The translations under genes and the position numbers were made by a program. A model generated the notes under the pieces. That model saw nothing but the letters and a program-made list of their open reading frames with translations, was not told where the DNA came from and did not search any database. A stretch of DNA of 64,000 nt, taken from positions 1 through 64,000 of the forward strand of contig JAOVVO010000199.1 in assembly GCA_028564675.1 (NCBI GenBank), in the 5' to 3' direction. This document shows positions 47,974 to 62,796 of this stretch, piece after piece (position 1 is the stretch's first letter; the number at the start of each line of letters is the position of its first letter). Source of the DNA: Onchocerca lupi. Taxonomy: Eukaryota > Nematoda > Chromadorea > Rhabditida > Onchocercidae.

Positions 47974-49253
47974 CAGATATTTGCTCACTTTATCACTGAT
48001 AAGTAAGTTTTCAGCTTTTATCAGTTTCAAATTTTATAAGGATTTAACGGAAATAAACGTTTGATAGCATTTTCAGAATTCACATCTTGGTGGACTTCCG
48101 GAGAAGTATGTTGATATCCATCTTTGTTGCACTTGTCCGATTATGTTGCTGAAATGTGTATCATGTCATAGAATAAATGAAGTTACCATTATTCTGAAGA
48201 AAGCATTCTAATGATTCCGAAAGTTGAATTATATCATTGATTCTTACAGATTATTTCGTAATAAAATATGTTTATCATTCAATTCTCAAATAGATGCCAA
48301 CTCTTAAAACTATTGATAGGAAAAGCATCGCTTAATGCGACCCAGCATCATATCTGAGCTGGTGTTCTCATGATATACTGAAATAATTTTTCGCATTTTT
48401 AATTTCTCGCCCATCCATTCTGTACTGATTTTCATGATTGAATGTTTTCTGCTTATCCTCGATGTTATTCTTAGTTTCATGGTGAGAATGAAACCTAAGT
48501 TTCACTATTGGTTATATCTTTTCTCTTAATATACATGAAATCAAGAAGATAAGAGGCATACTGTTATTCCCGGAATTTCGTGTGTCAATACTCAGATAAG
48601 TTATCTAAGAATTAATTATTTTATTTTTCTTTTTCCGGTGCTGATGTTCGCAAACAATCATTCAGCCATTAAAATTTTTACTGCCAACAAATTTTTCTGT
48701 CAACTATCAGAGGCATCATCGTAGGTACAAAAGAAAAACGAGGAATTTTTTTTTTTTTTTTTTCTTTTTTGCAATTACAGGAATTTGGGACAAAAGAGAG
48801 AGAGAGAGAAGAAAAAGAAATAGGAAATGAACAAAGTGAAGAAGAAGAAATAGGAAATAATTAATATATTTCATTACTTGACTAAAATGTATTTATTAAA
48901 TGCTAGCTGCAATAATCATCTCCAAAATATGCTAAAAATATTTGGAGATGTGGTCAAATTTGATAAAAAGCAATCGGAACTTCTTGCAAAATGGGATAAT
49001 ATAATAGAAAGTGGGAAAAAGTGGTAAGATGATTATTATTACTTTTCAAAGATATATGGAAAACAGTCCATTTTTACTTATATTTTTATGGAAATGTTTA
49101 TTTTCTTGAGTATTTTGTCAAAAATTAGATTTTCGATTCATTTCTATTCATCCCATTTTGCAAATTTCTTCATCTAATACACAATTTACATGTCAAATTG
49201 AATTATATATATATATATACATTTTAGATTTAGACTAAATTACATTTATCGAT
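47974..49253. other. Convergent intergenic gap GNL2 to CPG4-like gene
   Basis: 1.28 kb between two 3' ends. Candidate polyadenylation signals (aataaa) for GNL2 occur around 48050, 48172 and 48260. A purine-rich GA/GAA stretch (48793-48850) and a TA microsatellite (about 49206-49220) are present. No coding exon is seen. Confidence 0.5.
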
Positions 49254-52200
49254 TCATTGCTTTAAAAAATACAACGAAAATACAGGAAGGATTATCAATA
49301 ATGATGGAGTAATTCTTTCACGTATAGCATGATTTGTTCGATTCTGAAATTAAAAAATATATATAGTAAAGTAAGATTTCCAATTTAATCATTATTATTT
49401 CATAATTTTACATTTTCTGATTTGTAATTATTATCAGATGGAAATTATTATTGTATAAAAGGTAAATTATGATCATCAGATTGAATTAGATAAAGTTTGA
49501 TATTGGAAATTTTGATCATAGGAATGAAAAATCGATTGAAACCTTTTCAGATGAAATACGAGTGCCCTGTGTGATAGTGTTGGTATCAATTTCATTATTC
49601 TTATCATCAGTCACAACAATTATACGTTCTGTTGTTTCTTGAGTGTTAACAGGAGTATGAAGCAAATGATCCATTTCTTCGCTCATTCCCTTCTATTATC
49701 AATTATTCAATTTAATTATTGAATTTGAAATGATATATTTAATTATTGAATTAATTAATATACTTTTTCAAGATAAATTTGAATTTTCTATGATTAAACT
49801 GAACAATATAAAATACTCATTTTAAATTTCAAGAAGCATTTATACTCATCATTTATGTGATTTTATAAATTATAAGGAATATAAATTTAAATTAAATAAT
49901 TTCTTTCACTTTTTTTCAAATCCCAATAATATTACTTCTATTATCGTTATAAAATTGATAATTTTTTAAATTTCTTAATGTAAAATGTAAAAATTTCATT
50001 AATTTTTGATTATATTTATTTCTTTTTTTTTTTTTAAGATGATAATTTTACCATTTTATCCGTCATTCCCTCTTCTTCTTTCTTCTCCTCTTCCAAATGA
50101 TCTGCTACAGTAACCGTTTCTTCCTGATCTTTCATATCTGTTGATGATGTACTCGATTCTTCTTCTTCTTCTTCTTCAACTTCTTCTTCCGTAGTTTCAT
50201 GCGATGGCACTGTCTACAGTAAGATTATGAAAATGTTGTTGAAATGAATCGAATTTGTCATAAAAAAAGATATCTGAATTTTGCACTAATTAAATAAACT
50301 TTATAAATAATCAAAATATGCAATAAAATGCGTGTTACTTCAAGAAAAAAAAAAAAAAATCTCAATTAATTGAAAGAATTGAGAATCAGAATCAGAATCA
50401 GATGGAATTAGATATTTGCACGTATTTGGTTTTTTGGATGCAACAATATTACCTGTATTTGAATAGATACCTTTGTTGCAAACTTATCAACATTATCAAT
50501 AGTAGCAGCAGCATTCTCAGATTCAATCGGAACATTCATTGTTGCACTTATCATTGTCGTTTCTTTTTCCATTTCCTAAAATTTTTATTAGCAATTTAAT
50601 TGAGCAATAAAAATGATACATTTTTTGAAGCATTTCCTTTTTTTTTTTTTCATTCCCGAATAAATTCCATCGATGGATTGATTTAAATTTAAACTAAATT
50701 TTATGTGAGAATCATTTTATCATTTATTTTATTGGCAATTAAGAAAAGATGATGAAGGATTCAGATTCACCTCTTTCATTTCGTCATCATCTTTTGATGC
50801 ATCAGTAGATTGTGTCGTAAATTCTGCACCAAAAAGTCGTGTCATAACAACATCTGAAGTCATCTTTTCTTCCTAAAATTGAAATTCGAAATTTACAATG
50901 ATTAACAATTTTACACTTACAATTACGGTCAATTGCTAAAATTTGCATACTGTATAATGATAAAGGTAAGAAAATCAATTTTAATAAACAAACCATAGAA
51001 TTGATCGATTTCGTCGTATGTCCTTCAATAACCAATATCCTGGAATTATCGATTCCTTCATCCTGCTCAAATGTCTGCAAAAAGAAAAATTGATGAAAAT
51101 TGAAACAATAAATTGGCATGATTGATAAGAATTGTTAAGTTTTTTGTTCAAATTTTATGAATGTTTACAATGTGAATATTGATATTTAGTTGAAGAAATG
51201 ATAAGCTGATACCGTGTTATAATGATTGATATCGATAAGATAATTACACTGCTGAGGAAGTATTTCCAAATATATTTTTACCAATTCTTGACTAGGCGAT
51301 GATGAATTGGATGCAACATTTTGCAAATGTTTACTTGCTTCCAGTACTTGTTTTAAACCAATTTCCTGCAAAAAAAAAAAATCCATTTTGTAATGATTAG
51401 TTGATGATTGTTAATTAATTTCACTTAATTTTCAATAAATCAAAATACTGAAATTGTATAATTACCGTAAATTTTGTTACTGCAGCAATTGATATTTTGA
51501 AAATTAATTTATATGAAAACAGCTTCAAAAATTTGCAAATGATAAATGCAAAAAAAAGATTTTATAAATTTTTCAAGAAAAAAAAAGCAATTTTTTGAAT
51601 AAATTATTAAATGCATCTCATTTTCAAGCTATTTTATTATTATTTATTCTTTTTTCCGCATTTAAGACCAACAATATTTTTCAATAAAATAATGAAAAGA
51701 ATTTTTAATTTAATTTAACGATTAGAATTTTTAATTCGAATAGTTTACACTTTTAATTTGATTCAATTTCGTTTCGTTTCATTTATTGCTTTAGCTCAAT
51801 TCAGTTCGATTAAAATGCGAATTGATTAAACAAAAAAAAAAAAAAAATCAATACTTAGTTTAAATTTACATTGTTACAATTTTAAACAATACCTTACCAA
51901 GAATAATATTGATCCAAGTGTTTCCGTAGGAAAGAATTATATTTACGAAATGTTGAATAAATGGGATTACATTTTTAATTTGATTTAATTATGAAATTGA
52001 ATCAAATTTCGTTTAACTCATTGGTTTGGTTCAATTCAGATCGTTCAAAGATTGAAGTGATCAAAAATCTGTTCGCTTTCAAACATTTTAATTAATCATT
52101 CATATTTAAATGAAATTTAGATCAATTCTTGACAAAAAATGATATGTGAATGAGCAAAGGTTTTGCAATCTAATATTATTTTGGATTTTTCTAAAATATC

Positions 52201-55200
52201 AGATAAACAAACTCTAAGCAAATGACCGCTTCCAGCACATATCTTGTTAAATTCCATTATCGAACATTTCATAACACATTCGGTTGTACTGTAACAGTAA
52301 GAAAAGCTACAGTAAGCTTATTGGAATTTTAAAGGTAAACTAACTTTGCACATATTTCTATCAATAAGCTATTCGGAAATGGTAATAAATTGCTGTTTAT
52401 TTATAGAATTTATTTCAATTTAAAATTCATTTCATCCATAGAATTCATATTTTTACGTTAAAAATATAATTCATTTTAATAATTTAAGATATAACTGCTT
52501 AATTATGCAAAAAAACCTGTACAGTAATTAATTAATTAATTAATTATACTATAAATGCAAATTTGTTTACAATTACTTACCGACAAATTTGTGTGGTATT
52601 ATCGTTGAATTCAAACGGATTAACCGGTGATTCTGGAGATGAATCAAGTTGAACGGTGGCATCAGAAGGATGTCCACATTCCGTGGAACATTTATTGATA
52701 CTATCAGCATCTTGCCTTTCCATACATTCTTTTACCAATCGAAATTCTAAAAATAAATTTCGCATAAATTAATTAATTAGACAAGTTCATTAATTGGACG
52801 AAGGAAACTATCCTGTTTGAAACTATTCCAGAGACTTACCTTCAAGCTTATCCTTACAAATATATGTACTAAGCGATGTCTTTGCAGCCAATTCTTCGTG
52901 TCCATCACCAGGACATAATTCAGTACATTTCACCAATTCTTCTTGGGTACTGTAATTACAATATTCTTTTAATCATCACTAATTTTGGCTTCCAAGAAGA
53001 GCTTAATGTGAATTTCTTGGAAAGAGAAAGATAGTTGATGTCCAATTACAGTATCAGGAGAGAAAGATAATCAATATCCAATTATAATATCAGGAAAGAG
53101 ATGGTCAATACTCAGTTACAGTATCAGAAATCTTCCTTATATAGTTTTTTTTTAGTTAGCAGTTTCTGTCGCAACTCATTTCCCATCCCATAGCTACAGT
53201 ATACCCGTTGATTTGAAAAGAAAAGAAAAAAGAAGTTAATTTGCGATCATCGAAAAGATGCGATAATCTCAAGCATGACTTTTTTTTCCGCAAAAATAAG
53301 AGTTAAACTTCCGAAAATGTGAACTTACAGCTCTTGATCGCCTCTTAAGAAATAAACATTTCAGATATTTTCGATAAATCAATACAGTTGAATATGAATA
53401 GTAAATGATTAAATAAGCTAAATAAGTTATTTAACGATTCTAATTTGAATAGATTATTTAACGAATTTTCGAAAAATGCTTGTATATGTTGGATAGAATT
53501 TATCATTAATTACAACAGATCACTAAAAATCATCAAATTCGCTTTACTTATTGAACACATTTTTTCGATCAATAAATTCTCAAGTTTTTTGATCTCAATC
53601 AAAGTTAAATAATATCTGAGAATTCTGTAGTGAGATTGATTATAATATCTATCCTAATTAAATACACTCGAATGATTTGTTAGATAATTTTGATGTTAAA
53701 AATAAATAATAAGAAGATAGAATGGAAATTAAATTTAAAATATGCAAAAACGAGAAGAGTAATTTTTAGTAAAAAACATTAAAAATGAAAGTAAACTACT
53801 TTTTCTTGCTCATGATTTTTTTTTTCATAATGGATTAAAATTAAATTTGAAATATTCAAATTATTTTTCTGATAAAATAGTTAGAAATAACTTTAGCTAT
53901 CTTTTGATAACATAATGTACCGTAATTTCTTAGAAAATTCTTGAGCTCCACGTGGAGTGATAATAATTATTTATTAAGCTGCTTTTTTGTTTGCTCATTT
54001 GTTCAAATTTCAGCTGTTCGCAAGTGAAAACAAATATAATACATTGTGATAAATATTTGAGTTAATTTTAAATTTATCATTTTTCAGAGAATTTTTATCA
54101 GAAATCATTTATCAGAGAATCTATTATTTCTTTTGAGGCATTGAATTTTAGATCTGAAACTAAATTATTAAATATCAAATGTAAAATGCGAATGATTTTT
54201 TAAATGTAGGCAAACAGTTTCAAAAGTTTCAAAGAACAAATTGTTGTATATTTAATCGAATTCTATTTTTTCATTACATACCGAAGAATCGAATATTCAA
54301 ATAATATTTAAAGGAATACGATTTGGTAAAATTTCAACAAACTGCTTGAAAAAAAAAAAGTAAACAATCAATTAGTAGAAATATTCATTTCTTCTTTAAA
54401 TTAGGTAAAAATTGTAGAGGAAATATGATTCAGAGGATTTAAACGAGGATTATATTCTATTTTATCGATTGATTGAATATTAAATTGAAAAGTTTGATGA
54501 AACTTTTTTCTTAGAATAAAACCATTCGCATTTTGTATGGATATTTTATAATTTAATTTCTGATTTAAAATTAATTCAAGCTTTTTTGAAACATTTATCA
54601 TAAATGTATTTCTTTTACTCATTGTAATAATCGTTTCACTAATAGCATATGTAAGTAGTAGAATAGATTTAAGTTTAATTTTAAAAAAAAAGTCAAAATT
54701 TAAATAAAAATGAAAAAATTTATTGAAATATGTGATCAAATTAACCACGAAAGGAAGAGTTTACGAAATAAAAAAAAAAAAAAAAAAAATGAAAGCAAAG
54801 AAAGTACTTACTCGCAAAATTCTTCGATGTGCAGGATAATTTTTCGAAAATTACGAAGATTGTCGGCCGCAAAAAGAAGCGATCTTTCTTTCAAACAATC
54901 ATTGAGACATGGATTATTTGTTATTACAGTAGGTTGCGATAGAAATTGAGCCGAAAGTGGGACTAAATTAAAATTCATTGTTAAAATTAATTAACTTGAA
55001 AATGAACTTGAAATGATTGAATCTAAATTATTGGAAACATATTTGGTATAATTTTCATAGAATCATTATATATGCTTTCAATTGAAATTTTACAATTCAA
55101 TCAAGGATTATTAGGAGAATTTTGCAAATTTCAAACTTGCTAATTTCAACTAACGAGCATTTTTTGTTAGCTAGAGGAATTAATGCAAGAAAGATTTTTG

Positions 55201-56421
55201 GAAAGTTCAATTCCACCGGTGACATTTGGAATACGGTATTTAAGTGATATGCAAAGTTGGATGATTTTCAGAAATTTTGCCAATTTCAAATATATCAATG
55301 GCAAATAATTTTATAATTGATTGATCTTCTGGAAAATTCGTTTTCTCGACAAACATTTTACTTTAGCGATTAAAAAAATATGCAATTTTAGAGAAGAAAT
55401 GAAAAGAAGCGACAAAAATGAAGCGTAAATGATCTTTATGGAAAAATTTTGTTAAAAAAAGAAAAAAATGTATTTATCTCAATGATTCGGAATATGCAAT
55501 TTCTAAAAGGATTCTGATGGTCCCTCTAAAAAAGGATTCTGATAAGTCCCCTCAATGATAAGTAAGTTTTAAATGGATGATTGATTTCTGTTCAATTTGC
55601 TCAATTTTATCGTAAAATGTCCTTCACAAACAACGAATTGCTATTATAATGTCAATGATTACAGCTGATTTTTTTTTCCGATTCTCTCTACTAAATTTCA
55701 ATTTTAAAACATTTTTTTTTGATGCATACATGCAAAATTGAAAAAGTTCAAAAGTTTTTCCCTCAATTTTTTCTTCTTTCTTTTTTTTTTTTCCCGTTAC
55801 ATACCAATACCAAACTATTATGTGGTATAAATTGAGGTAGATGGAAATTTTTGAAAAAAAAAATCGATTTGAAGGATTAAAAAAAAAAAAATTCCAAAAA
55901 AAATTCAATATGATGAACAGAAAGCAAATTTAATTGTTGACAGCGATCGATGACATTGTAGTGACAATTTGAAAAGATATGATTGTAAAAATGATAGATT
56001 AACAATTGAAGTTTATTTTTATATGAAATAAAACAAATAAATGAGTCATTCTTTGCTTACTAAAATAAAGTTGATAATTGGAATTTAAAATATTTAAAAA
56101 AATTTCAGGTGCAACAGAATTTTTTAGCTAAAACTAATCAGGCCTGAATGGTAAAATAACTTGAAATTAATCATATTAATTGATAAATCCGAAAAAAATT
56201 CATTGCATTATGTAATTTGATAATTTGTTTCAAAGAGGTGAAGTGTGTTTATCGATTACCGTTTATTTCTTATCAATTTACAAAGTTTATCAATTAATTA
56301 CCATTTATTGATAATATTGAACGATTCATTGATTTGAATACATTTCCGAAATATTTCAGAAATATAAGTAAAACTTACGAATTATAGTCAAAATAAGCGG
56401 TAGAATGCACCAAATTTTCAT
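49254..56421 (-). CDS. Secreted cysteine-rich CPG4-like protein with acidic tail, 468 aa, 12 exons
   Basis: Exons in order: 56421-56379, 54962-54812, 52949-52840, 52746-52581, 52288-52213, 51365-51213, 51074-50994, 50872-50771, 50575-50453, 50213-50052, 49692-49543, 49343-49254; all phases fit. The N-terminus MKIWCILPLILTII is a signal peptide. The first ~230 residues of mature protein hold 14 cysteines, many as CxxxC pairs (CLNDC, CTELC, CSTEC, CVMKC), a pattern resembling the nematode CPG4 domain of eggshell/extracellular chondroitin proteoglycans; that assignment is by eye only. Then comes a low-complexity Glu/Ser/Thr region with a seven-glutamate run. The last exon adds an N-glycosylation site (NRT) and a hydrophobic end, ITPSLLIILPVFSLYFLKQ, compatible with a GPI signal or tail anchor. 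Two exons can read through to stops (52117 and 49516), giving shorter secreted forms. No chondroitin attachment cluster is obvious: one SG only. Confidence 0.72.
53023..53127. repeat. Three-copy ~36-bp tandem repeat in CPG4-like intron 2
   Basis: The units begin near 53023, 53059 and 53095, each of the form agagaaagat...caatatccaattacagtatcagg. Copies 1 and 2 are most alike; copy 3 is more diverged. Confidence 0.75.
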
Positions 56422-57104
56422 TTCGTTTTTTTTTTTTTCCACAAAAATATATTTGAATTACGGCAAATTGATAATCACACAAATTGATATTTGTCTTCTT
56501 TCGTAAAATTTTCAATATTATTCACTCGATTATCTAAATGATTCTTTAATTAAAATGAGAAAAAAAAATAAAAAGTTTACAAAGTGACGCAAAATAATAA
56601 TTTTTGTGGCCGAAGATGAAATGAGAAATAAGAAAACAAAAGTAATTTTTAAAAAATATTAGAAAGAATAATTATGAAACTAAAAATGTATGCTAAAATT
56701 ATTCATTCAATAAGATATAAATTGTATTTATTGAAATATAATTTAAGCAAATAAATGATTAGTGGAAAGAATCAAACTATTATTTAGTATTATTTACGCT
56801 TAAATTATTTACACATCTTCACTAATCAAAACAGGAAGATTAAATGGATTATTTTGTTTACTAATACAATGATGATAATAATTCAAAATGAGTAATATTT
56901 TATTTAATTGTAAAATTGTTGGAATAATAATTCATTCATATTTTGACAATTATCAAAAAACGATTATATATTATCAATTTTATTCACGCGATAATATTTT
57001 TATGAATTAATTTGATAATAAATATTTCGAAGTTTTAACAAATTAAGAAAATAATACGGTGGAAATTTTCATAATTGATTGAATTACTGGAAATACAAAA
57101 AAAG

Positions 57105-57425
57105 GTCATGATACAATAAACTGTGTATATTGTATTCCACCATATTCCACTTCTTTTTATTAATTTTTGTAGCAATTTGTGCATACTATACTCTATCGTA
57201 ATCCATCTTTTCTTAATAAAGAAGTCACATTCGAACAGTTCGTAAATACTGTATCCCACCGTAATCCATCTCATTTTGATAATTACCATTACATTACGAG
57301 GAAGTCATACGGTAGCAACTCGTGTATACTGTATTCCACCGTAATTTTTTAGTTTTTAATAGTTGCTATCAAAAAAGAAGTGAGATTTTTAGTAACTCAT
57401 CGTATATATCACATTCCATCATAAT
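57105..57425. repeat. Degenerate minisatellite, about five copies of 60-80 bp
   Basis: Each unit carries an element like caactcgtgtatactgtat followed by tccaccgtaat. Copies begin near 57113, 57171, 57235, 57314 and 57393. They are well diverged, so the array is old. It sits about 0.7-1 kb upstream of the CPG4-like start. Confidence 0.75.
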
Positions 57426-60400
57426 AACTGAATTTTTATTTATGCTATTATGTTTGTTTTGATTGAGCAGTTATATTTATTTGTTTATATATCTATGTTT
57501 GAAATAACAAAAATCGATGAAAGATGATAATAATGGATTATATCAAAACGAATCAAAAAATTCAGATTTCAGTGATCAAATAAAGACAAAAATGATAGTA
57601 CAAATGGGATATAAATGAATAAGATTTATGCATTTTTAAAAGAAATTTTCAAAAAAAAAAAAAGAAAAAAAATAGATGAATGGAATTGTTCAAATTTGGT
57701 TCATTCGTGGAGGAATGAAAGTTTTGTTCTTCATGAAAATTATCTTGCTCATGATGGGATGGGCGTGATATAGGTATGTGTATATGCACCTGTCTGAGGC
57801 ATAACTTTTTATCTTATTTGAAATGTTATTTTTATATTTAATTTTTTCAAAATTTCATAAATTTTTAAATTTTTTTTTTTTTTTTTTTTTGGTTAATTAT
57901 AACTGATGAATATTTTCATCTGCTTCCTTCTTTACTCACCTTTTTCTTTCTTTTTAACTTTTTTTTTTTTTTTCATTTAAAAATTTTCATTTATTTCTTA
58001 GAAGCTAAAAACAAAAAAAAAAAAAAAATAAAAAAATTTGATAGAACTATAGTTTTGCAAGGTATCATAATATATCATTATTATAGTTGATGAAAAAATA
58101 ATACTTATTTAGTGAAATAATTTTGACCTCTGTTTTTTTCTAGTAATTTTTTTAAAATCTAATTCCGGCTTATTTCATTTCGATGATCGAGAGAAGGAAA
58201 GAGAGAGAGAGAGAAATGAGATATTCACGAAATTGATTGATGATTTAACATAACTCATTTATCATCTAATTCTTGATTGCATTACAAAAAAAAATTCCAT
58301 TAAGCTAGTCTTACAGTAATAAAAAGGGTAATAATTTGAAGTGGCAAGTAATAGGTATATATACCGTAATAACAACTATCATTGCCAATGTAATAAATTA
58401 TTCATTACTGTAAGGTAATTATCACAACATATTGCTCTGTAACCTAACCTGTTTCGTTTCTTAAATTATTTTTAGAAAAAAAATTGAAAGAATTTTGCTA
58501 AATTAGTTGTCAAACCGCTAAATGTTCAATTAATCTTCCTCCTGCACTATTCTTGGACGGAACAAAATAATCATTTTGTAATTAAAAAAAATCTTTTAAA
58601 AGTATTGATATTATATTTTTAATTTTAATTTTTATCATTAAAATTAGACCATTTAAACAATTAAATAAAAATATGTGATTAGCGATTTCTTTTAACATTA
58701 AATATAGACTGATTGCAAGATAAATTGATTTTTTGCGATATCATTTGAGCATAATTAAAAATGAAATTAAAAATTCTCATGATAAATATAGATTAAAAGT
58801 TTGAATCAAAACAATTCTGATTTTTCGTTGATAAGAATTTATCACGAACATCTAATTTCTTTTCTTTTTCTTGCTTCCATTCTTCATCTTTTCAATTTTT
58901 TTTTTCTATAAATAATTAAAAATTAATATTATTTTATCATTTTTCTTTATTTTTATAATAATTTAAAAAATTATGACAAGCATATAACTTTAAATGCATG
59001 AAATGATATTTTTTCTTGAAATTTGAATACTTTTTTCTCTGAAAAAAAAAAAAAGAAAATTTCGAGTAATATTTTCAATCTTTGCTTATTATAAGAATTT
59101 TTTTTTTTTTTTTAAATTACTCATAATGTAAGTTTAAATTATTTATTTGTCAACAAGATGTATATTCGATAATGAATTTAATTCAATTTCGTTAATCAAT
59201 TTAATTCAAACTTTTATGCACATCTATAAACTATCGGAAAGGTTATTGAAATGAGAGCATGCAGCATGTATTTTCGATGATAAATTACTGATACTTCTGA
59301 GAGCAGGGGAGCAAGGAGTAAATAACAAAAAAAAAAAAAAAATTAATTTAAATTAAAAATAAAGTATTTTGTCATGACATGACATAAGTAACCATTTTAT
59401 GCGTTTTTTTTGCCCTTTCTTTTTCTTTTCCGAAAAATTCAAATTCATTTCCATATTTTTCTAACAATAATTTCATCTTTTTAAATTTTTTTTTTTTTTT
59501 TAAACATTTTCATTTTATATGGATAGAAAGATATATAAAAAGAGTTCATTTTAGAATAATCTTTTGTAGCAATGCTAAAACTACAAATTGATAAGTTTCG
59601 CAACATTTTGGAATAATCTATTATAAAAATGATAAGCTATAAAATGATCAAATCATTTTGTAATTCATGCCAACATGATAAGAAATTTGAAATCCAAATT
59701 CAAAATGCCCTAAAATAGTATGATTATATTCGATTTTTCAAGAACAAATAATTTTATAAATACTCAAAAATTTTTATAAAAAATTTAAAAAAAAAAAATA
59801 AGCACAAAATAAATAATTTTATCATTTTCTAGCAAAAACAATACTAATGAAAAGGTGATTAAGTTTTAAGTAAATCAAAACTTATAAACAAACTTTCGTG
59901 GTAAATTATTTGATTATTTAGTTGAAGAATTTGAAAAATCAATAAGCTAATTAATGTTAATTGCTAAAAGCAAACTAATAGCCGGTTATTATTTGAAGAA
60001 GCTATCTAAACATAATATATGTAACATTATTTCTCATCCCATGACAACAAAAAGATTATAAATAAAATATGAATAATCGATGAATTATGAAATTGCGAAA
60101 TTCCTTCCTTTTTTTTTAAAAATTTATATTTTTTCAACAATTTTAAAAGATTCATTTTGATGAAAGGTCAAAGTTGAAATCAAATAATATCGATTAAAAT
60201 TATAGAAGAGTCATATTTATTAATTTAAATAGACTTTTTGTAATATAAAGTTATAAAAGGCTATTCAAATTTAAAGAATTCTATTTTAATTGGTACAAAG
60301 AATAAAAAATAAAAAATAAAAAATCCAAATTCTGATTTCATTAATTTTAAAAAACTTAAGATTGTGCATGATAATACTAATGATAATATTAATTAGTGTA

Positions 60401-60816
60401 GCAGTTGTGATAACGATGATAATAAATGACAATACTGACAGTAGAAATATTTTGATGATGAAATGCCGTAGCGATAATGAAATAATGAAATAATTATGAT
60501 GATAATGAAAATGATCATTGAAAAAATGATGGTACTGATAAAAAGAAAAAAAGAATTTAATACAATAATACTGTTATAAAAATGAAAATTTTTAGAGATT
60601 ACAAACAATTAATATCAATTAATATTTTTTTTTTTGATCTGAAAAAAATCAAATGAATGTTGATTTATTTCTGATTTTAACTTTTTAGATCTTTTGATTT
60701 TTTCAATTTTTTTGAATTTAATTCATTAAATTAATTCTTTAAATTTATGAATCATACGGAATGAAAGACAATAAGAAATTTGAACCGGTAAAAATCATAT
60801 AAATTGGATGACGGAA

Positions 60817-61018
60817 GATGATGGAGCACTTTTTCGCCATTTTCTTTCTTCTTTTTTTCTTTTTTTTTTTTTTGAAAATTAAAAAAAGAAGAAAGGAAAT
60901 TGCGACAAAGTATTCCATCATCTTTCCTCTTTTTTTCCATTCTTTTTTTTTTTTTTTTTTGAAAATTTTGAGAAAAGAAAAAGGAAGGAAGAAAATTGCG
61001 ACGAAGTGTTCCATCATC
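60817..61018. repeat. Foldback repeat with three related arms
   Basis: A 28-base arm at 60817-60844 (gatgatggagcac...) is the reverse complement, with few mismatches, of 60896-60922 and again of 60991-61018. The arms are separated by pyrimidine- then purine-rich runs that can also pair. The last two arms and their spacers form a direct repeat of about 96 bases. Confidence 0.75.
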
Positions 61019-62796
61019 TATCTGATGGCAAAGTTCAAAAGTCATCGCTAATTAAATAAAATGAAAAACAAAACATTAACAAATTAAATTTTTTTTGTAG
61101 TTAAGTATTTCGAAAAAATTAAGATAAATCAAATAATGTCAAACTAAAAATTTTCAATAATTTCATCGTTTTTTTTTTTTTTTTTCGAGATTGATTTGAA
61201 TGAATCATATTGTATGTTTGATTTTTAATTCTATCCTATCAATTTAGGATTATTTTTAATTTTTTTTTTCATTGAAATAAAATGAAAAAAAAAAGATACT
61301 AATAAATGATTTCGTGATCATTCTTTTTCCTTATCATTTTTTTTTTTTTTTTTGAAATTCTATTAAACTATCCAAAATTTATTAATGTCTTTTTATCATT
61401 TTCAATGACTTCTGCTCAAAGCTATAATTTATTTATATAATTCTTTTTCTGGATTATTCATTATTTTTAATTTCATTTACAATAATAAAGCTGTCAAATT
61501 ATCATTTTTATCACCTTTTCTTTTGAATTTTTCTTATTGCTTACCAATGAATTTGCTTATCATATCTCTATTTATCTATGATTTTATCACTTTTTTAGGA
61601 TAAAAAGAATTCATTTCAGTTCAAATATATTGTAATTACAAAGCGGCGTTTTAACGTTTTCAACAAATGACATTTTGAACTTTTTCAACGGTTAAATTCA
61701 AGTTAATTTGCTATAGTACCAAAAATTAATTGATAATCACTGTGATGAACTTTAACCTCTACATTTGAAATTTTTCAACTATTTCAATAACACATTTTTA
61801 GCTGTTAATAATTTTTTAGATGCTATTTTACGAGCAAATAATTTTCTTTCCGGATCCAGAACATTTCAATAATTAATTACTAATTAATTATCCAACTATT
61901 ACCTGTATAATATTGAAATATTTTGAAAAAAAATACAATTAATCATATTCTCGTTTGATTCCTACCTTCAATACTTCCATTTTTTTTTTTCAATTAGAAC
62001 AAACAAATTTTTTAATTATTAAATGCCTGATTCGAGTAAATATTAAATTAATTGATTTAGATAAATAAACGAATTGATTGAAATATTTTACACGAAATAT
62101 ATCAATTTTTTAATAATATATTATATTTATTGAAATTAAATAAAGAAATACTGTACTTATTTATCCCGAGATATCTGGGAGTTTTTTTTTTTTTTTTATC
62201 CCGTTATCCTAATAAATATACATAAAAAACAAATTATAGTTTGATGAAAAAACGAGAAATTTGTCAAAAAAAAAAAAAAGGTAGCAAATGTGAAAATGGA
62301 AAATATGAAGGAAAAAACGAAAAATGCATTCTAACAAATTTTTTGATAGTTTTTATTTTTAATAAATTTGAAAAATTTTCAACAAAAACAGCATCTTTGT
62401 GGGTGGTTCAAAATGAAATGAAATGAAGAAGTATTTTGAGGAGAAATGATGTGAAGTGATAGCTTCCGAGAAATGTCATATTATTTATTTCCCAAAATGT
62501 TTTATCATCATCGGTTAAAAAAAAAAAAGAAAAAAAACAGGTTTGAAAATGGGATGAGCAAAAATGTACGAAAGTTGATTGTAATTTCATAATTCAACAT
62601 CAAGTGCTAAAATGGCACGAAGAAAAGTAAGAATGTTGAAAGAGTTTGAGCATGAAAGGTTGAAAATTTGATAATAATGCTTAAAGGTGAAGAGAATTTG
62701 TCACATTCTATGCCAAATGCTACTTAATTATCAATCTATCATATCTCTTGCTCCAAAAAAAAAAAAATGTTTAAATTTTGAAATCAAATCAATTGA

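Noticed and set aside
60745..61051. Several 77-97-codon frames on both strands
   Set aside because: Lys- and Phe-runs from the foldback repeat's purine and pyrimidine tracts; not genes.
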